Positions 1 through 11,085 of a stretch of DNA of 64,000 nt are shown piece by piece. A program made the translations under genes and the position numbers. Within the stretch, counting starts at the first letter, position 1, and each line of letters opens with the position of its first letter. The stretch is from Diplolepis rosae (Eukaryota; Arthropoda; Insecta; Hymenoptera; Diplolepididae): assembly GCA_030998225.1 (NCBI GenBank), contig JAPYXD010000045.1, positions 992,001-1,056,000 on the forward strand, in the 5' to 3' direction. The notes under the pieces were generated by a model. That model was given only the letters and a program-made list of their open reading frames with translations, did no database searches and had not been told where the DNA came from.

Positions 1-200
1 TCACCAGTGCTCGTGTCTATGCAAGATGAGACTTCATATCTCGTTTTGCATTGATAGGAGTTTACAGAGAAAAAATTCCGGCAATACTGGACCATATGTT
101 CCGGTTGGTCCATGGCTTTAACGGCATGTACTACTTGAGACAAGTAGTCAGTGCATGTGAACAATGTGGTCCAGTTTTTACATGTTTGTGTCCAAAATAC
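1..200. repeat. Partial dispersed repeat related to the palindrome at 640-975
   Basis: This stretch runs parallel to about 880-985: a 'gcat...tgata' block, a 'tacagagaaaaa' block, a 'ccatatgttccggttg' block, then 'tccatggc' and 'catgtact' follow in the same order. It is probably one arm of the same repeat family, cut by the window edge. No coding potential was seen. Confidence 0.5.
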
Positions 201-639
201 ATATCATTTCGTTTCTAAATTTGGGAAATGGTAGAGAAGTTAAAAAATGACGTTTTGGAATCGAAAAATTTTTTAATTTTAGCCAATTGGAAAATTTATT
301 TTCATCGTCACAACCAAAAGTAGTCTACCTGCGTTTGTTTTTATCTTCTCTACTGTCTCCCAAATTTTGAAAACTAAATTTTATGTCTTTCAAAACATGT
401 AGAAACCTGAAATCAATCAAATTTGCTAATTTCTTAAGTAGCACATACTCTGAAGACAGCTACAAAATTTGTAAGAATTCCCAAGCTTGCTCCTTAAACA
501 TTTTTTTCCTTTTCAGAATTATTGGTACCTTCCTCTCTATTCACTGATGAATTGAAAATTCGTGAATGTAAATTATTAATTGAAGTTTCCTTGTAAAAAA
601 TTTGCTGATCAATTTTTTTTTTCAATTTTTTAATTTTGT

Positions 640-975
640 GTCATGGATCAACCAGATTATGTGATCGACATGGTAATTTTTTTTCTGTATACTTTTTCCA
701 TGCAAAATAAGATATCAAGTCAAAATTTTGTTATATCTAAAAAAAGGCACTAAGGAAGACATGTCAACGAGCACTTTTTGAAATGAAAAACAAATTTCTT
801 TGGAATATATTTTTTTTATTATTAGAAAAATTGATGATTTGACAGACCTTCTTTAGTGCCTTTTCTTTGATCTCACAAGTTTTTGACTTGATATCTTATT
901 TTGCATGGATAAAGGTATACAGAAAAAATAATCACCATATTGATCATATGATCTGGTTGTTCCATGGCCTTAAAA
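640..975. repeat. Palindromic MITE-like element
   Basis: The left arm (about 640-755) and right arm (about 850-975) are imperfect reverse complements. Both carry a 'gatatcaagtcaaaa' block, a 'tgcatg/catgca' block, and a 'ggcactaa...' block near the centre. The loop is AT-rich. A relative of the same design lies at 62,750-63,052. No ORF of note and no clear target duplication were found. Confidence 0.6.
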
Positions 976-1145
976 ACATGTACTAAAGTGTCCCGTAACC
1001 AATTCTTATAGGTAAACTTAGTCATAAACTAATAATTCAAATAATTTTTTTTTCTTCTAACATTTTAACCAAATATATAAGCTACATACTATAGTGATAC
1101 TAAAATAAATAATATAATTTTTGAAAAAAGTGTTCACTCCAAGTT

Positions 1146-4100
1146 TTATTTCCAAAAGTTCTTCGCTAAATTCTTTTGATTTTCTTGTATTTTGTTCAGT
1201 GATTCGAGGAGAGCCTTTGACCTTTCCTGAGTTTCTTGTCGGTGTAACTATAAAAATACAAACGTATTCATAAATGAAAGTCGACAGTTTTTCAATAATA
1301 TTTTTTTCTAAACATCAGTTTTATCAGTTTGTTGACTTCACTAATGTGATCATTATACGCAAATGTTCATGAAATATTTGTATGAAACACTATCTTTTTA
1401 TTAGAAAAGTAAATTTAAACTGCTTCGAGGATTTATAAATTATTTATGACTTTTTTAAAGTATGTTGAAGTACCTGATAATATGGAAAAAAAATTTTAAA
1501 TTTTGAACATAGTGATACTTTAAATAATCATAAATTAGCAGTTTACTAAACCTGAAAAAATGATGAAAGTATGTATACTACCAACCGCATATAATTTTGT
1601 CAGTTCAGCAATGCTGCTTCTCACATCTAGCTGGCTTGGAATTTTTGGCTGCGTATTTCATTCTTTTAGGGTTGTTCCCTCTCTGTCCTTCTTCCTTCGT
1701 TTTCCCTTTTCAGAAAACGAATTACGTTAACATGTCGATACCTACGTTCTAATATGTCGTATCCTACATTTGGAAAATTTTTCAGGAAACGATAAAAACG
1801 TCTTGCTAGCACAAATAAATAAATGTAAACAAATTTTTGTTTCACCAAATGTTTTTTCCAGAAAAATCTGTTGATTCAAATAATTTCAGATAAGTAATAA
1901 GAAAACAAAATACCATGTTCTTTTTCATAATTTAACGAAAAAGATTGTTTATGCAATATTTACGTACAGCCTGAATATATTTACTACATTTCCGATTTAT
2001 TATTAGTTACTATGTTCACACTATTCGTACCGGAAAAAAATCTGGGTCTTGATACTGGAATTTTGGTATGCGCAAAAACAACCAAAAAATGTTCAAGTGA
2101 AAATTTTTCAATTTTCTTCTAACCTGTTGTTGATAGAATCGATGAGGATCAGTGTTTGTGGATGACACAGCAGATAGTGTTACATCTGATGGTCGAGGAA
2201 ATGCAGTACTTGATGATGAATCCGTACTTGATGATGAATCTGTAATTGATGATCACAGAACATTATATTGTTTCATGACATGATTTAGTTACTTTAAACT
2301 GTACAGTTTTACTCAAGAATATTAATAACTATAAAGAATTTCAAATCGCCCTCAATGAAAATCACATACTTTCCTGTAAAAAAGTAAGAAGAATGAGTGG
2401 TAAAAATAATATACTTTTAATAATTTACTTTTGTTCTTCGACGTCTGATTACTGATTTTTAGAGTTTGTTCCTGTTGTGGAGGCTGATTTTCAATTAAAA
2501 CGGATGATGAAATTGAATCTAATGATGATGAGTGAAATACGTTTGTCGTTGACAATACTTTTAGTGGTTTATTTACTCCCGGAACTTTAAAGCTCAATGT
2601 ACACTACCGTCGGAAATTGTGCGCACGGTGCTTGTGATCGCTATTAAAAATCACCGCTGACTTTGAACCAAGATATCTCGGTGAAAAAAAGAGATAGTAC
2701 ATTTTTTAAAATACAGTTGAAAAGCTTATGAAATTCCACGTCTAGTGATGCTCAATAAATATTTTTTTGACTTTTTGAAAATAATACAGTACGTAAGGAG
2801 TTAAAAAAAAAATTCAAGATCTTTTCAAATTCTCTACATCAACTTCAACTTTTTGTATGACCTAGGAAAAATTTTTCCAAAATCTGAAAATGTTAAGACA
2901 TAAAGTCTAAAATCTCATCTTTAATTTAAGCCAAGAAAAATTGAAAAATATTCATGGGTACCCGAGATACGATTAAAAATGTTCAATCGTATCTGAGTTG
3001 AATTTTAATCAACGATCAGGATTCTCGGCCGGTTTGTTGCTCGCCTCCTTCGTTGAGGCAGGACCGAATAGCCAACGCACAAAGGTGGTCCTTAAGTGGA
3101 GCTCTCTTATATGTTCTTTGATCCAAGAACGTGTTTCCTTTATTTCCTTTCCTTTCATTCTTAGTTAATATTTACAATGACTATTAAAATTTTTATTAAT
3201 GTTCTAGTTTATAAGAATTTTAAGAAATAAAAAATGTTGACATATCATTGTTCTATTCGTTAATATGGGGATAATATTGGATTTAAATAATTTTTAATAG
3301 TCACAAATAACAATAAATATTTTTTGAAATTTTGAATAGTTAGAAATAAAAATTACTAATGAACAGAATCAAAAATATCGTGGTTCAAAGTCAGCAGTGA
3401 TTTTTGATAGCGATGACAAGCACCGTGCGCACAATTTCCGACGGTAGTGTATCTACTGATGAATTGTCCACTACTAGTTTCACTTGTTTCTACGTACTTA
3501 ATATGTTGTTCTGAACTATTGGTTTTGCTTTATTTACTGTAATAAGATTCGAGTTTGAAGAATCTATAAGCATTAGAGGTTTTATGATATGACATGATCC
3601 TAAAATCTTATGCATTTCGTTGTAATGAATCCAAGAGGCAGCAGTTTCCTCTCCGTCTTCAGTTTGGATTCCAGTGGGAGGAGCTGTCAATTCCTACGGA
3701 CAATACAGGGGGTTATTTAATATTATTGATTACAATTATTAGGAGACGACACTGTACGCAAAGATAAGGTGAGTCAATAATATTAATATTAAGACCGTAT
3801 ACTTCTGTTTCAAGTTGTTCCATTTCTTCATTACTTGATCTTGTGTAAAGTTTTTGTTAAAAACTTTTGATATTATCCTGTAAATAAATTGATAACGTCA
3901 ATAATAGCACTTTCATAGTATAAAAATAATAATTTAGTTTTGTGCATAAGGAAAAGCAAGGTCAGCAAGAAAAAATGGAGAAGATAGAGAATAAACGACC
4001 TAAAAAAGTATAAATAAATGAAATAATAAATCAAAATTTACACAATATATTATTTGCAGAAACTTACTTCCACCGATCTTTTGCTGTTCAGAATAAAGAA

Positions 4101-4149
4101 TTGTACTTCAACCGAGTGTTGATCAGCTTACTGCTATCTTCGTCCAACC
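1146..4149 (-). pseudogene. Myb/SANT-like (trihelix) DNA-binding gene, six exons, broken
   Basis: A multi-exon gene on the minus strand. The exons I can place, in coding order, are 4149-4068, 3877-3796, 3693-2429 (this includes the MITE at 2602-3449), 2239-2124, 1648-1586 and 1247-1146 (stop TAA). Phases agree across the first three junctions and GT/AG ends are present, although two donors (GTCTTA, GTTGGT) are weak. Exons 1-3 encode a trihelix DNA-binding domain: a degenerate first helix, then QVMKKWNNLKQKYT, then ELTAPPTG..EDGEETAASWIHYNEMHKILG. Next come a Ser-rich linker (SSSSTDSSSST) and a charged helical C-terminus rich in Glu, Gln and Lys. It is broken by a TGA in exon 1, a TAG in exon 3 (complement of 3490-3492) and an 848-bp insertion in exon 3. 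The family includes Harbinger-associated and host transcription-factor-like proteins; which of these applies here is unknown. Confidence 0.75.
2602..3449. mobile_element. 848-bp MITE with ~75-bp TIRs and TA duplication
   Basis: The ends are 75-bp inverted repeats with only about four mismatches, starting CACTACCGTCGGAAAT, flanked on both sides by TA (2600-2601 and 3450-3451). TA duplication and a CA-start terminus fit a non-autonomous Tc1/mariner-type element. There is no transposase inside. Removing the element and one TA restores the surrounding exon in a single frame, so it landed inside coding sequence. The near-identical termini suggest a young insertion. Confidence 0.9.
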
Positions 4150-6650
4150 CTGCAGTAAATGCAATACATAATGTTTTGTACATCAATTTATTCATCTCCA
4201 GATATTTCAGAAATTTTTCCATCTCATTAGAAAATTTTATAATAAATCAATTAATTCAATCAATACGTGAGTAGCAAATTCAAAATTAAATAATTACACA
4301 TTTGGAGGATTTGCAATTCAACAGATTTAGAAAAGCACTGAAAATAATTGAGCGATTAAAGACTATCAATTTGGAATTGTAAAATATTATTTAAGTTCAT
4401 ATTTTCTCCATTTCAAGTACACCTAATATAAAACTGTCCTATTCCAAAATAAAAATGTAACAATTTATCATGCCGAAATTTTTCTGTGGCCCAGCACAGG
4501 AATCGCAAAATTAGAATTCAACTGATACCGCAACCGGGGGTTTGGACCTGGTCGCCCGTGGTTAAATCGAGTCAAAATCAAATCGACTATTACCTCAGTT
4601 TGATCGATTTATAATTACTTTTTATCGAGATATTTTAATGGAAATGTTTCATTCTACGGCCGTATGGTAGACTCTGACGACACCAGTAGTGTACGACCGT
4701 TTTATAATTAAATTAATAATTTAAACCAATTTTTTAACCAGGGCAGTAATGCAATAAATTTTTCTGCATTGATGTATTCTCCCGAAAATTTATTACAGTT
4801 ATTATTTTATTAGTAAAGTGGCTATATATAATTGGTGATGACAGGCCTCATCACACGGCCTTCATAAAAATTGTTGATTTTTATGGTTCAAATCGATATA
4901 CAAATTATAGTTATTATATTTATCACACATCAGAAAGTATTGGTTCTGTGCAAAAATGGGCTTTTCGATTGTTAATCAAAACTAGACGTTTTGAGGTCCT
5001 CTTGGTAAAAAAAGAAAAAAAACATTTTTATGTGTCTGTTGTCACAGATGTTGTAGGAGAAGCGGCAATCGCGAGGACGGCAATGAAGAGGATTTGCTAT
5101 ATCTTGAAAAGGTTAGCTTTCAATGTTGCATAAATTGTATATAATCTTAAATTCGACAACTATAAAGGATTTTAATTGTAATCCGTAAAAATTTATAATT
5201 TTTGAGCTTAAACGAAAATTTCAACTTTCAATTCCTTCAGCTTGTAATACATTCTTCAAATTTAGAAGAGGGTTCAAATAAAAACAATAACCGGTGATAA
5301 AATACATTTATAAACAAAATTGTTTCTACTTATATTGTTAAGATAGAATATAAAGATTTGTTTTGATCAGAAACTAATATCAAAAGATATCTTCCGAATG
5401 TAGGTTTTTATACTTTGAATGTCTTGAATTTAAAATTCACAGTAAACCTTAAAAGATCAAACTACTGCAGACCAAACTGGTTACTAATTTGGGATCAAAA
5501 TGATCCACTTTTGAAAGTTAAGAAATAAATATGTGTACAAGTTCACTCGTATCTGTCGAGCGGCAATTATTACTTGTTCATTTATTTCTGTTTTGTTTAC
5601 TATGTTACTTTGGTAACAGGCGATTGATTCCGATAATTGGATCATTTTGATTCGCAATTTAATTTTGAACGCTATAAACAGTAAATTTACACGCACAATG
5701 GTAAATAATAGAAAAATTTTGTGAATTAATTTATACCACCTCTGCGAAATTTTGATGATTCTGTTCAAAATTAAAGGGATTATTATATACTTTTTTTTAT
5801 AAAGAAAAATATTTTGTGGGTTAAACAGAACCACTATTTATGACATTTTGATTCTTAAACGTACAAATAAATATTTTTTTGCATGGCGATCAAATATTTC
5901 ACTCACATTTTACTGCCTGTACTCGTTGTCTTTTTTCCATTTTTCCTAACAGTCATAGGAGTTCAATTTCACTCAAAGTGCTTATATCCAATGAACGAAT
6001 GAACCGGCCGACAAATGAGTTGCTTAAATACTTCTTCTTCTTCTTGCTTGTGTTAAATACAAACATATACACATCGCACACCAACTTTAGACGAGGGCGT
6101 CGAGGGGGACAAACCAACTGAGTAAAGGGGAGAGATTTTGCCCTACCTCACCACTTATATTCATCTACCATTCAACGATATGCAATCAGTGCACTGGGGT
6201 GGTGAAACTTGAATATTCCAGAATTGGTCTCACACTGTATATTCGCGTATACACTACTGTTTTTTCAAATCGTTTTTAGGAATATGTATAGATTAGACAA
6301 AACTCTCATACTTTATAGGTTCTATACTCGTTCGTTCGCAAAACTTTAGACCCTATACATACATTTTGCCCTCTCGTAATTATAAACCCTTTTATATACA
6401 TATTATTTGAATTATATTAATATTATTTGTATATATAAGCATATTAAGTAATATTGAATCCTGTATTTTGGTCGTGCGTTCTCAGAACTTAAGGTTTTCG
6501 AACTTATTTTAATTATTTAACCGTTTATGTTACATGAGAAATTTTTTTTCCCTCATTGGTAGCAATATTTGGAAGTATGAAATTCGAAATAAATGCTTCG
6601 GGTCAAAGTAAGCTTTGCAATCTGCTTGTCCCCACTCCAGACAAAACAAA
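4150..6650. other. Gene-free AT-rich stretch
   Basis: I see no convincing gene. The open frames at 4948-5133, 5484-5834 and 5879-6121 have low-complexity, AT-driven composition and no recognisable motif or splice structure. A short CTT run lies near 6027-6045. Confidence 0.6.
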
Positions 6651-6655
6651 TTTAC

Positions 6656-6712
6656 TTTCTTTCGTACTTTCTTTCGTATTTTCTTTCGTTCTTTCTTTTG
6701 TACTTTGTCGCA
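6656..6712. repeat. Imperfect 10-bp microsatellite (TTTCTTTCGT)n
   Basis: About five imperfect copies of a TTTCTTTCGT-type unit stand in tandem. The short open frame that spans it simply reads the repeat as Phe-Val-Leu-Ser and is not taken as a gene. Confidence 0.8.
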
Positions 6713-7307
6713 GTATTAAATTAAATATTTGTAATGCGCATTTTACACATTCAGTTGTTATATAAGTATAATATTTGCAAACGTTTTATTTTTGAACAAT
6801 TGTTATCCCACTAGAAGTATATGTGTAAAAACTTGGCCGAATACAACTTCTTCTGTACATTAGTTAACTGAATCTTTTCCCAGGCTAAAGACATTTTACT
6901 TGCTAATTTTTTTACGTACATTGTATAGTTTACTTCAAAAAGTAGAATTTTTTAATTTTAAATATTTTTTTTCAAATGAAACGAAAAATATACATTTTAC
7001 CAAAAATTTGCTCAATGAAAAGCTCTAAATGATTTAAAATTAAAAATATTCTCGGTAGATGTATTTTTCATATCTCTTATAGCTTAAGTACAAGAATGAA
7101 ATTTTTCATTCTCAATGATATTTTTTTTTAATAAGAAAGATTTTTACTTCCGAGTTAATGTGATATTAGAAGGAAAATCTTGAAGACGGTTCATGCGAAC
7201 TCTTTTAATTGATGTTATTTCTTATATAATCTTTTATTACATGAATGAGTCTTTAGTACATTGTGCAACTAGGGAAAAATAAATGTTTTTCCCGCGTTGC
7301 ACACGAT

Positions 7308-7392
7308 TTTTTCTACTATAGGGTCAGAAAGTGGATTTGTTTGCCCAGCACGGGGCAATAAAGTCCACTTTATGGCCCGCAAGTAGAAAAAA
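7308..7392. repeat. Short hairpin-forming inverted repeat
   Basis: An arm starting 'ttttttctac' near 7308 pairs with an arm ending 'gtagaaaaaa' near 7390. Both continue through a partly matched middle to 'aaagtgga/tccacttt'. It looks like a small palindromic MITE or a remnant of one. Confidence 0.6.
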
Positions 7393-7449
7393 TATATTAA
7401 TATAATTCTTCCATTTCGAAAGCATTAGTAGATTCTGTACCAAGGGCGG

Positions 7450-7513
7450 CATGGTGGCGATTGTAACGAGTGCGAAGTGTACCGTGTATTCACACGAGTC
7501 ACATCGCCACCAT
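7450..7513. repeat. 64-bp hairpin abutting the CpG-rich MITE
   Basis: The outer stem ATGGTGGCGAT..GT pairs with AC..ATCGCCACCAT, and inner parts (CGAGTG/CACACG region) pair imperfectly. It lies immediately upstream of the GC-rich element at 7536-7776 and may belong to the same unit. Confidence 0.55.
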
Positions 7514-7535
7514 GTCGCTCGAGGTACACACGACG

Positions 7536-7776
7536 TTTTGTGTCCAAATTGGTGGAAAAAGTCGCGTTGCGTGCGAGCGCGTAGTTAGCCGCGGGCAGTC
7601 AAGTTTCGGGCGGTATGAACATTTTGCCCATTGAAGCGGGCGGTATGAACATTTTCGCCCTTTGAAGCGGGCGGTATGAACAATTCGCCCGATTCTGACA
7701 CCGAGGCACAACTGACTGCATGCCGCTCTACGCGCAAGCATGCAATGCGACTTTTTCCGCCCGTTTGGACACAAAA
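7536..7776. mobile_element. CpG-rich MITE with ~45-bp TIRs and an internal tandem array
   Basis: The ends are inverted repeats starting TTTTGTGTCCAAA and continuing through a GGAAAAAGTCGC block to about 45 bp. The interior holds three copies of a ~28-bp unit (GGGCGGTATGAAC followed by a GCCC-containing spacer). Base composition is strikingly GC-rich and CpG-rich against an AT-rich background. A 91-codon open frame on the minus strand reads through it without recognisable domains and is treated as spurious. No target duplication was recognised. Confidence 0.75.
7608..7690. repeat. 28-bp tandem repeat, three copies
   Basis: GGGCGGTATGAACA recurs three times at about 28-bp spacing, each copy followed by a GCCC-containing segment and, for two of them, a TTGAAGC spacer. 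It forms the core of the MITE at 7536-7776. Confidence 0.8.
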
Positions 7777-7895
7777 ACTATAATGTATGCGTATTAAGTA
7801 TTCTTTTTTCGTTCAAATGACATTCAATCGCGTCAACTTTTTATAATTTCCTGAAAAAGTATAGCATAAATTATAGCGTATTGCAGAGCATATTA

Positions 7896-8085
7896 CACTG
7901 AGAGAAAATGCTATTGAACCTATATAGCATTTCTGCCGAAATGGCATGTTTATCATTGATTTAAATGAAAATGCTATAGAATTGGTAGCATATGTATCAT
8001 TTCTTATAGAATATTTTTTGAATCAAAAGAATACACATGCTTTTGGCAGAAATTGCTATAGATACAACAGCATTTTTTCTCAGTG
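7896..8085. mobile_element. 190-bp MITE, CACTGAGA termini, TA duplication
   Basis: The terminal inverted repeats begin CACTGAGA.AAAATGCT and extend about 40 bp, with TA on each side (7894-7895 and 8086-8087). The interior is AT-rich and repeats the word 'atgctat'. It is a non-autonomous DNA transposon. Confidence 0.85.
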
Positions 8086-8089
8086 TACA

Positions 8090-10325
8090 AATGAGCTCTC
8101 TGATCGAGCTTCAGGTAAAATAACAAATTAATTGATTCATGTTCTGAGTTTTAAATTATGTTTTTCAGCTGCCTTAAGTTTAATAAAAACTCGACTAAGA
8201 TTATTAAGCATTTATAATTTAATATCTAACAGATTTTTGTGGCTAACCATAAGTCTAAATTAATGTACTGTCGCAAAGAAACAATTAGAAATATGTTGGC
8301 ACTGGTACGTATACAACAATTCATATATGAGGCAAAATTTGCCCAGTGTACCGGCCTAGAAATTCTCTACCTTCAATCTTTTTGAAACTCCACTGAATTG
8401 TAGTTCTAGTAGGCTCTTCTTAATCCCCCAAAGGAGACAGCTCTAGTAATTTTTGTTGTCAACATACAGAGGTTCAAATTTTCGATGTTTTCACACGCGC
8501 ACCATTATTCAATCAATCATAACTTGTGGTAAAGTTGATCAATTTAATTTTTATATGAGTGTTTTTGAAATAAAAAGCTTTATTTTTTTCCTACAAAATC
8601 ATCAAAGGTAGAAAATGGGGATAAAACTGCTATTTTGGACTTATAAGAGGATTTTTGCGCTCGGTTGCCGCGCCGCGAGCCGCTATACAATGTATGGTAA
8701 GTATAAGCACTTCGCAGGTCCTATTGTATATTGTGCCCATTCATATTATTATAAAATAAGTATAGTTATTGTACATTTTTCAAACATGTCTATCATTTCT
8801 TTTCATATATTTTAAAAACTTTTCATTATTTAAAATTGTTTTTCATAAAAAAATTTTATAATTATTTACAGTAAAGACTGAACTAAATACTTTTCATTTG
8901 TTTCTCGTGGAGGCATTAAAAAAAAATGAAGAACAAATTAAATTTGTTTAAACAATTTAGGATTTATTAGATAATGTAGAGAAGATACCTTTAAATTAAA
9001 ATATATATGTTTATTACAAGAAACCAGAATTTTAGGCGAATTGAAGAAAAAAAAATCGTTTAAACAAATTAAATTTGTTTAAACTATTTAGGATTTATTA
9101 GATAATGTATAGAGGATACCTTGAAATTAAAATATATAGGTTTATCACAAGAAAAGCTGACTGTTTTACCATAAATTGCAAAAAAGTAGAAAATTAATAA
9201 TAATTAATTGTTTAAACAATAGAAATAAATAAATAAATAAATAAAGTTACTTTCAGATAATAAACTGCCATTCCGATCTCAGAGAACAGATTTAAAACGA
9301 ATTTTATAGAAGAACATATTATTTAAACAAATAGAATTTATTTAAATAAATGGAAATTAACTAAAAAACATTTGTAAACATTCCAATAGACCTATAGTAA
9401 TGATTTCCTGAAAAAAAAGGGAATAAACTGCTTAAAAGAGTCAATTTCCTGAAGAATGTACATTTTTCGATTTAAGGGTAGTTTTCAGGGCATCGTGGGG
9501 TGTGTTAGGGGCATCAAATCCATATGTATGATAGGTCAAATTCTTCGTTGGAAAGTACTCTAGAAGCCTTATAACTTTAATGTCAACTGTTCCCTAACCC
9601 TGAACAATTATTCGAAAAATAACAAAAAGTGACTTTTTCCCATGCAAATTTCAAGTCCCAACAGGCACCATATAAAATCAAAATTTTGAAAAAAGAAAAA
9701 ATAGGACCTTTATTTTTTTGTATTTCGAAACTTTTTGGGGGTATCGTTTGCATTTATTTAAAAGTCGCCATTTTGGACCACCCTACTCTACATGATTATT
9801 CATATTTGAACGCTTCTTAATAAAAAAAAATAAAATGAATTACCATGTATTAAGAGTAGGATTTGAAAGTAGCATTAAAAATTTTACATTAAAATTTATG
9901 AATTTTCAAACTGAAAAGATAAAAATAAAGACTTGAATCTAACATTTCTAAATTCGAACGCAGTAAACTGTTTCGAAAGAGTTAATCAGTTATAAGCAAA
10001 ATTGGAATCTACCGAATAAAAAAATCGAACTGTTTAATGTGCGAATTGATAATTATGTAAATATTCAAGTTTTCTAACTGGTAAAACTTTTTCCAAAGTT
10101 ATTAATTTCTTAATGTTTTCAACTTTAATTTGCTTACAAAATTAAGAATATTTGAGACTTCAGATTTAAAAATAGGCAATTTTAAACTGTTATAATTCTT
10201 AATGTTTCCATTTGGTAAAAATTATGTAGTTTGAAACAGAATTAGTAGGGTTCGAATCTTAAAGGCTATGAAAGTCACTTGTTAAATTTTGAATAAAAGA
10301 ATTGAACTTGACGTAAAATTACTTT
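8090..10325. other. Gene-free AT-rich stretch with local duplications
   Basis: No gene is supported. Apart from the duplication at 8933-9165 and an (AAAT)n run near 9226-9245, the sequence is AT-rich and unstructured. The open frames at 8615-8815 and 9629-9820 have no recognisable features. The segment near 9750-9790, containing 'gccattttggaccaccct', reads like the edge of a dispersed repeat, but this was not confirmed. Confidence 0.55.
8933..9165. repeat. Tandem duplication of a ~120-bp unit
   Basis: A unit running from 'aaacaaattaaatttg' through 'ggatttattagataatg' to 'tttat.acaagaaa' occurs at about 8933-9035 and again at about 9055-9165 with few differences. Palindromic TTTAAACAAATT words occur in both copies. 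Confidence 0.8.
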
Positions 10326-11056
10326 CAGATTCACAGAAACTGGAATTCATAGGTAATTTAGATCCGTTGTTCTAAATTTGTGCCTTTCTGCTCCCTTTTT
10401 TATGATGTAGCTTCTGCTTTGTTTTAATCCTGTGCTCAGTTACGTTTTCCTCTTGACCTGGGAACCAATATAAAGAGTTGAGAAAAGAAAGTTTTCTATC
10501 AAGAAAATTCTTTTATCGTATTCGATCTTTCTATTTTCAATAATATTATTAAAAATGTCATACTTACAATGATGTAAACAGATCCGAGATGAGTCTTTCC
10601 AAACTGAATAGCTTGTAGCTATTTTACATCAAATTACATCTAGTTTCACAGAAACTGCAAGTTATAGGTGATTTAAATCCGTGGTTCTAAATTTGTGCCT
10701 TTCTGCTCCCTTTTTTATGATGTAGCTTCTGTTTTGTTTTAATCCTGTGCTCAGTTACGTTTCCCTCTCGACCTGGGAACGAATATAAAGACTTGAGAAA
10801 AGAAAATTCTCTTATCGTATTCGATCTTTCTGTTTTTAATAATATTATTAAAAATGTTATACTTACAATGATGTAAACAGATCCTAGATGAGTCTTTCTA
10901 AACTGAATAGCTTGTAGCTATTTTACATCAAATTATATCCAGTTTCACAGAAGCTGCAAGTTGTAGGTGATTTAAATCCGTGGTTCTAAATTTATACCCC
11001 TCTGCTTTTCTTTTTATGAAGTAGCTTCGGCTTTGCTTTGATCTTGTGCTCAAAGC
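10326..11056. repeat. ~300-315-bp tandem repeat, 2.4 copies
   Basis: Units begin near 10,331, 10,646 and 10,945 (the last is partial). Shared blocks are 'ttcacagaaactg', 'gtggttctaaattt', 'tgatgtagcttctg' and 'agcttgtagctatttt'. On the minus strand each full unit carries a GTAAGT donor-like site and a short open stretch. The array abuts the 3' end of the Harbinger transposase on the minus strand, so it may be that element's subterminal or 3' non-coding DNA. Confidence 0.8.
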
Positions 11057-11085
11057 CCAATACAGAAAAGTTATGCTTTTAGAAT

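Noticed and set aside
4948..5133. 61-codon open frame on plus
   Set aside because: Low-complexity Lys-rich reading in AT-rich DNA with no splice signals, homology pattern or codon bias.
5484..5834. 116-codon open frame on minus
   Set aside because: Ile/Asn/Lys-rich composition expected by chance at this AT content; no domain or start context.
7499..7774. 91-codon open frame on minus with repeated segments
   Set aside because: It is a reading of the 28-bp tandem repeat and the GC-rich termini of the MITE.
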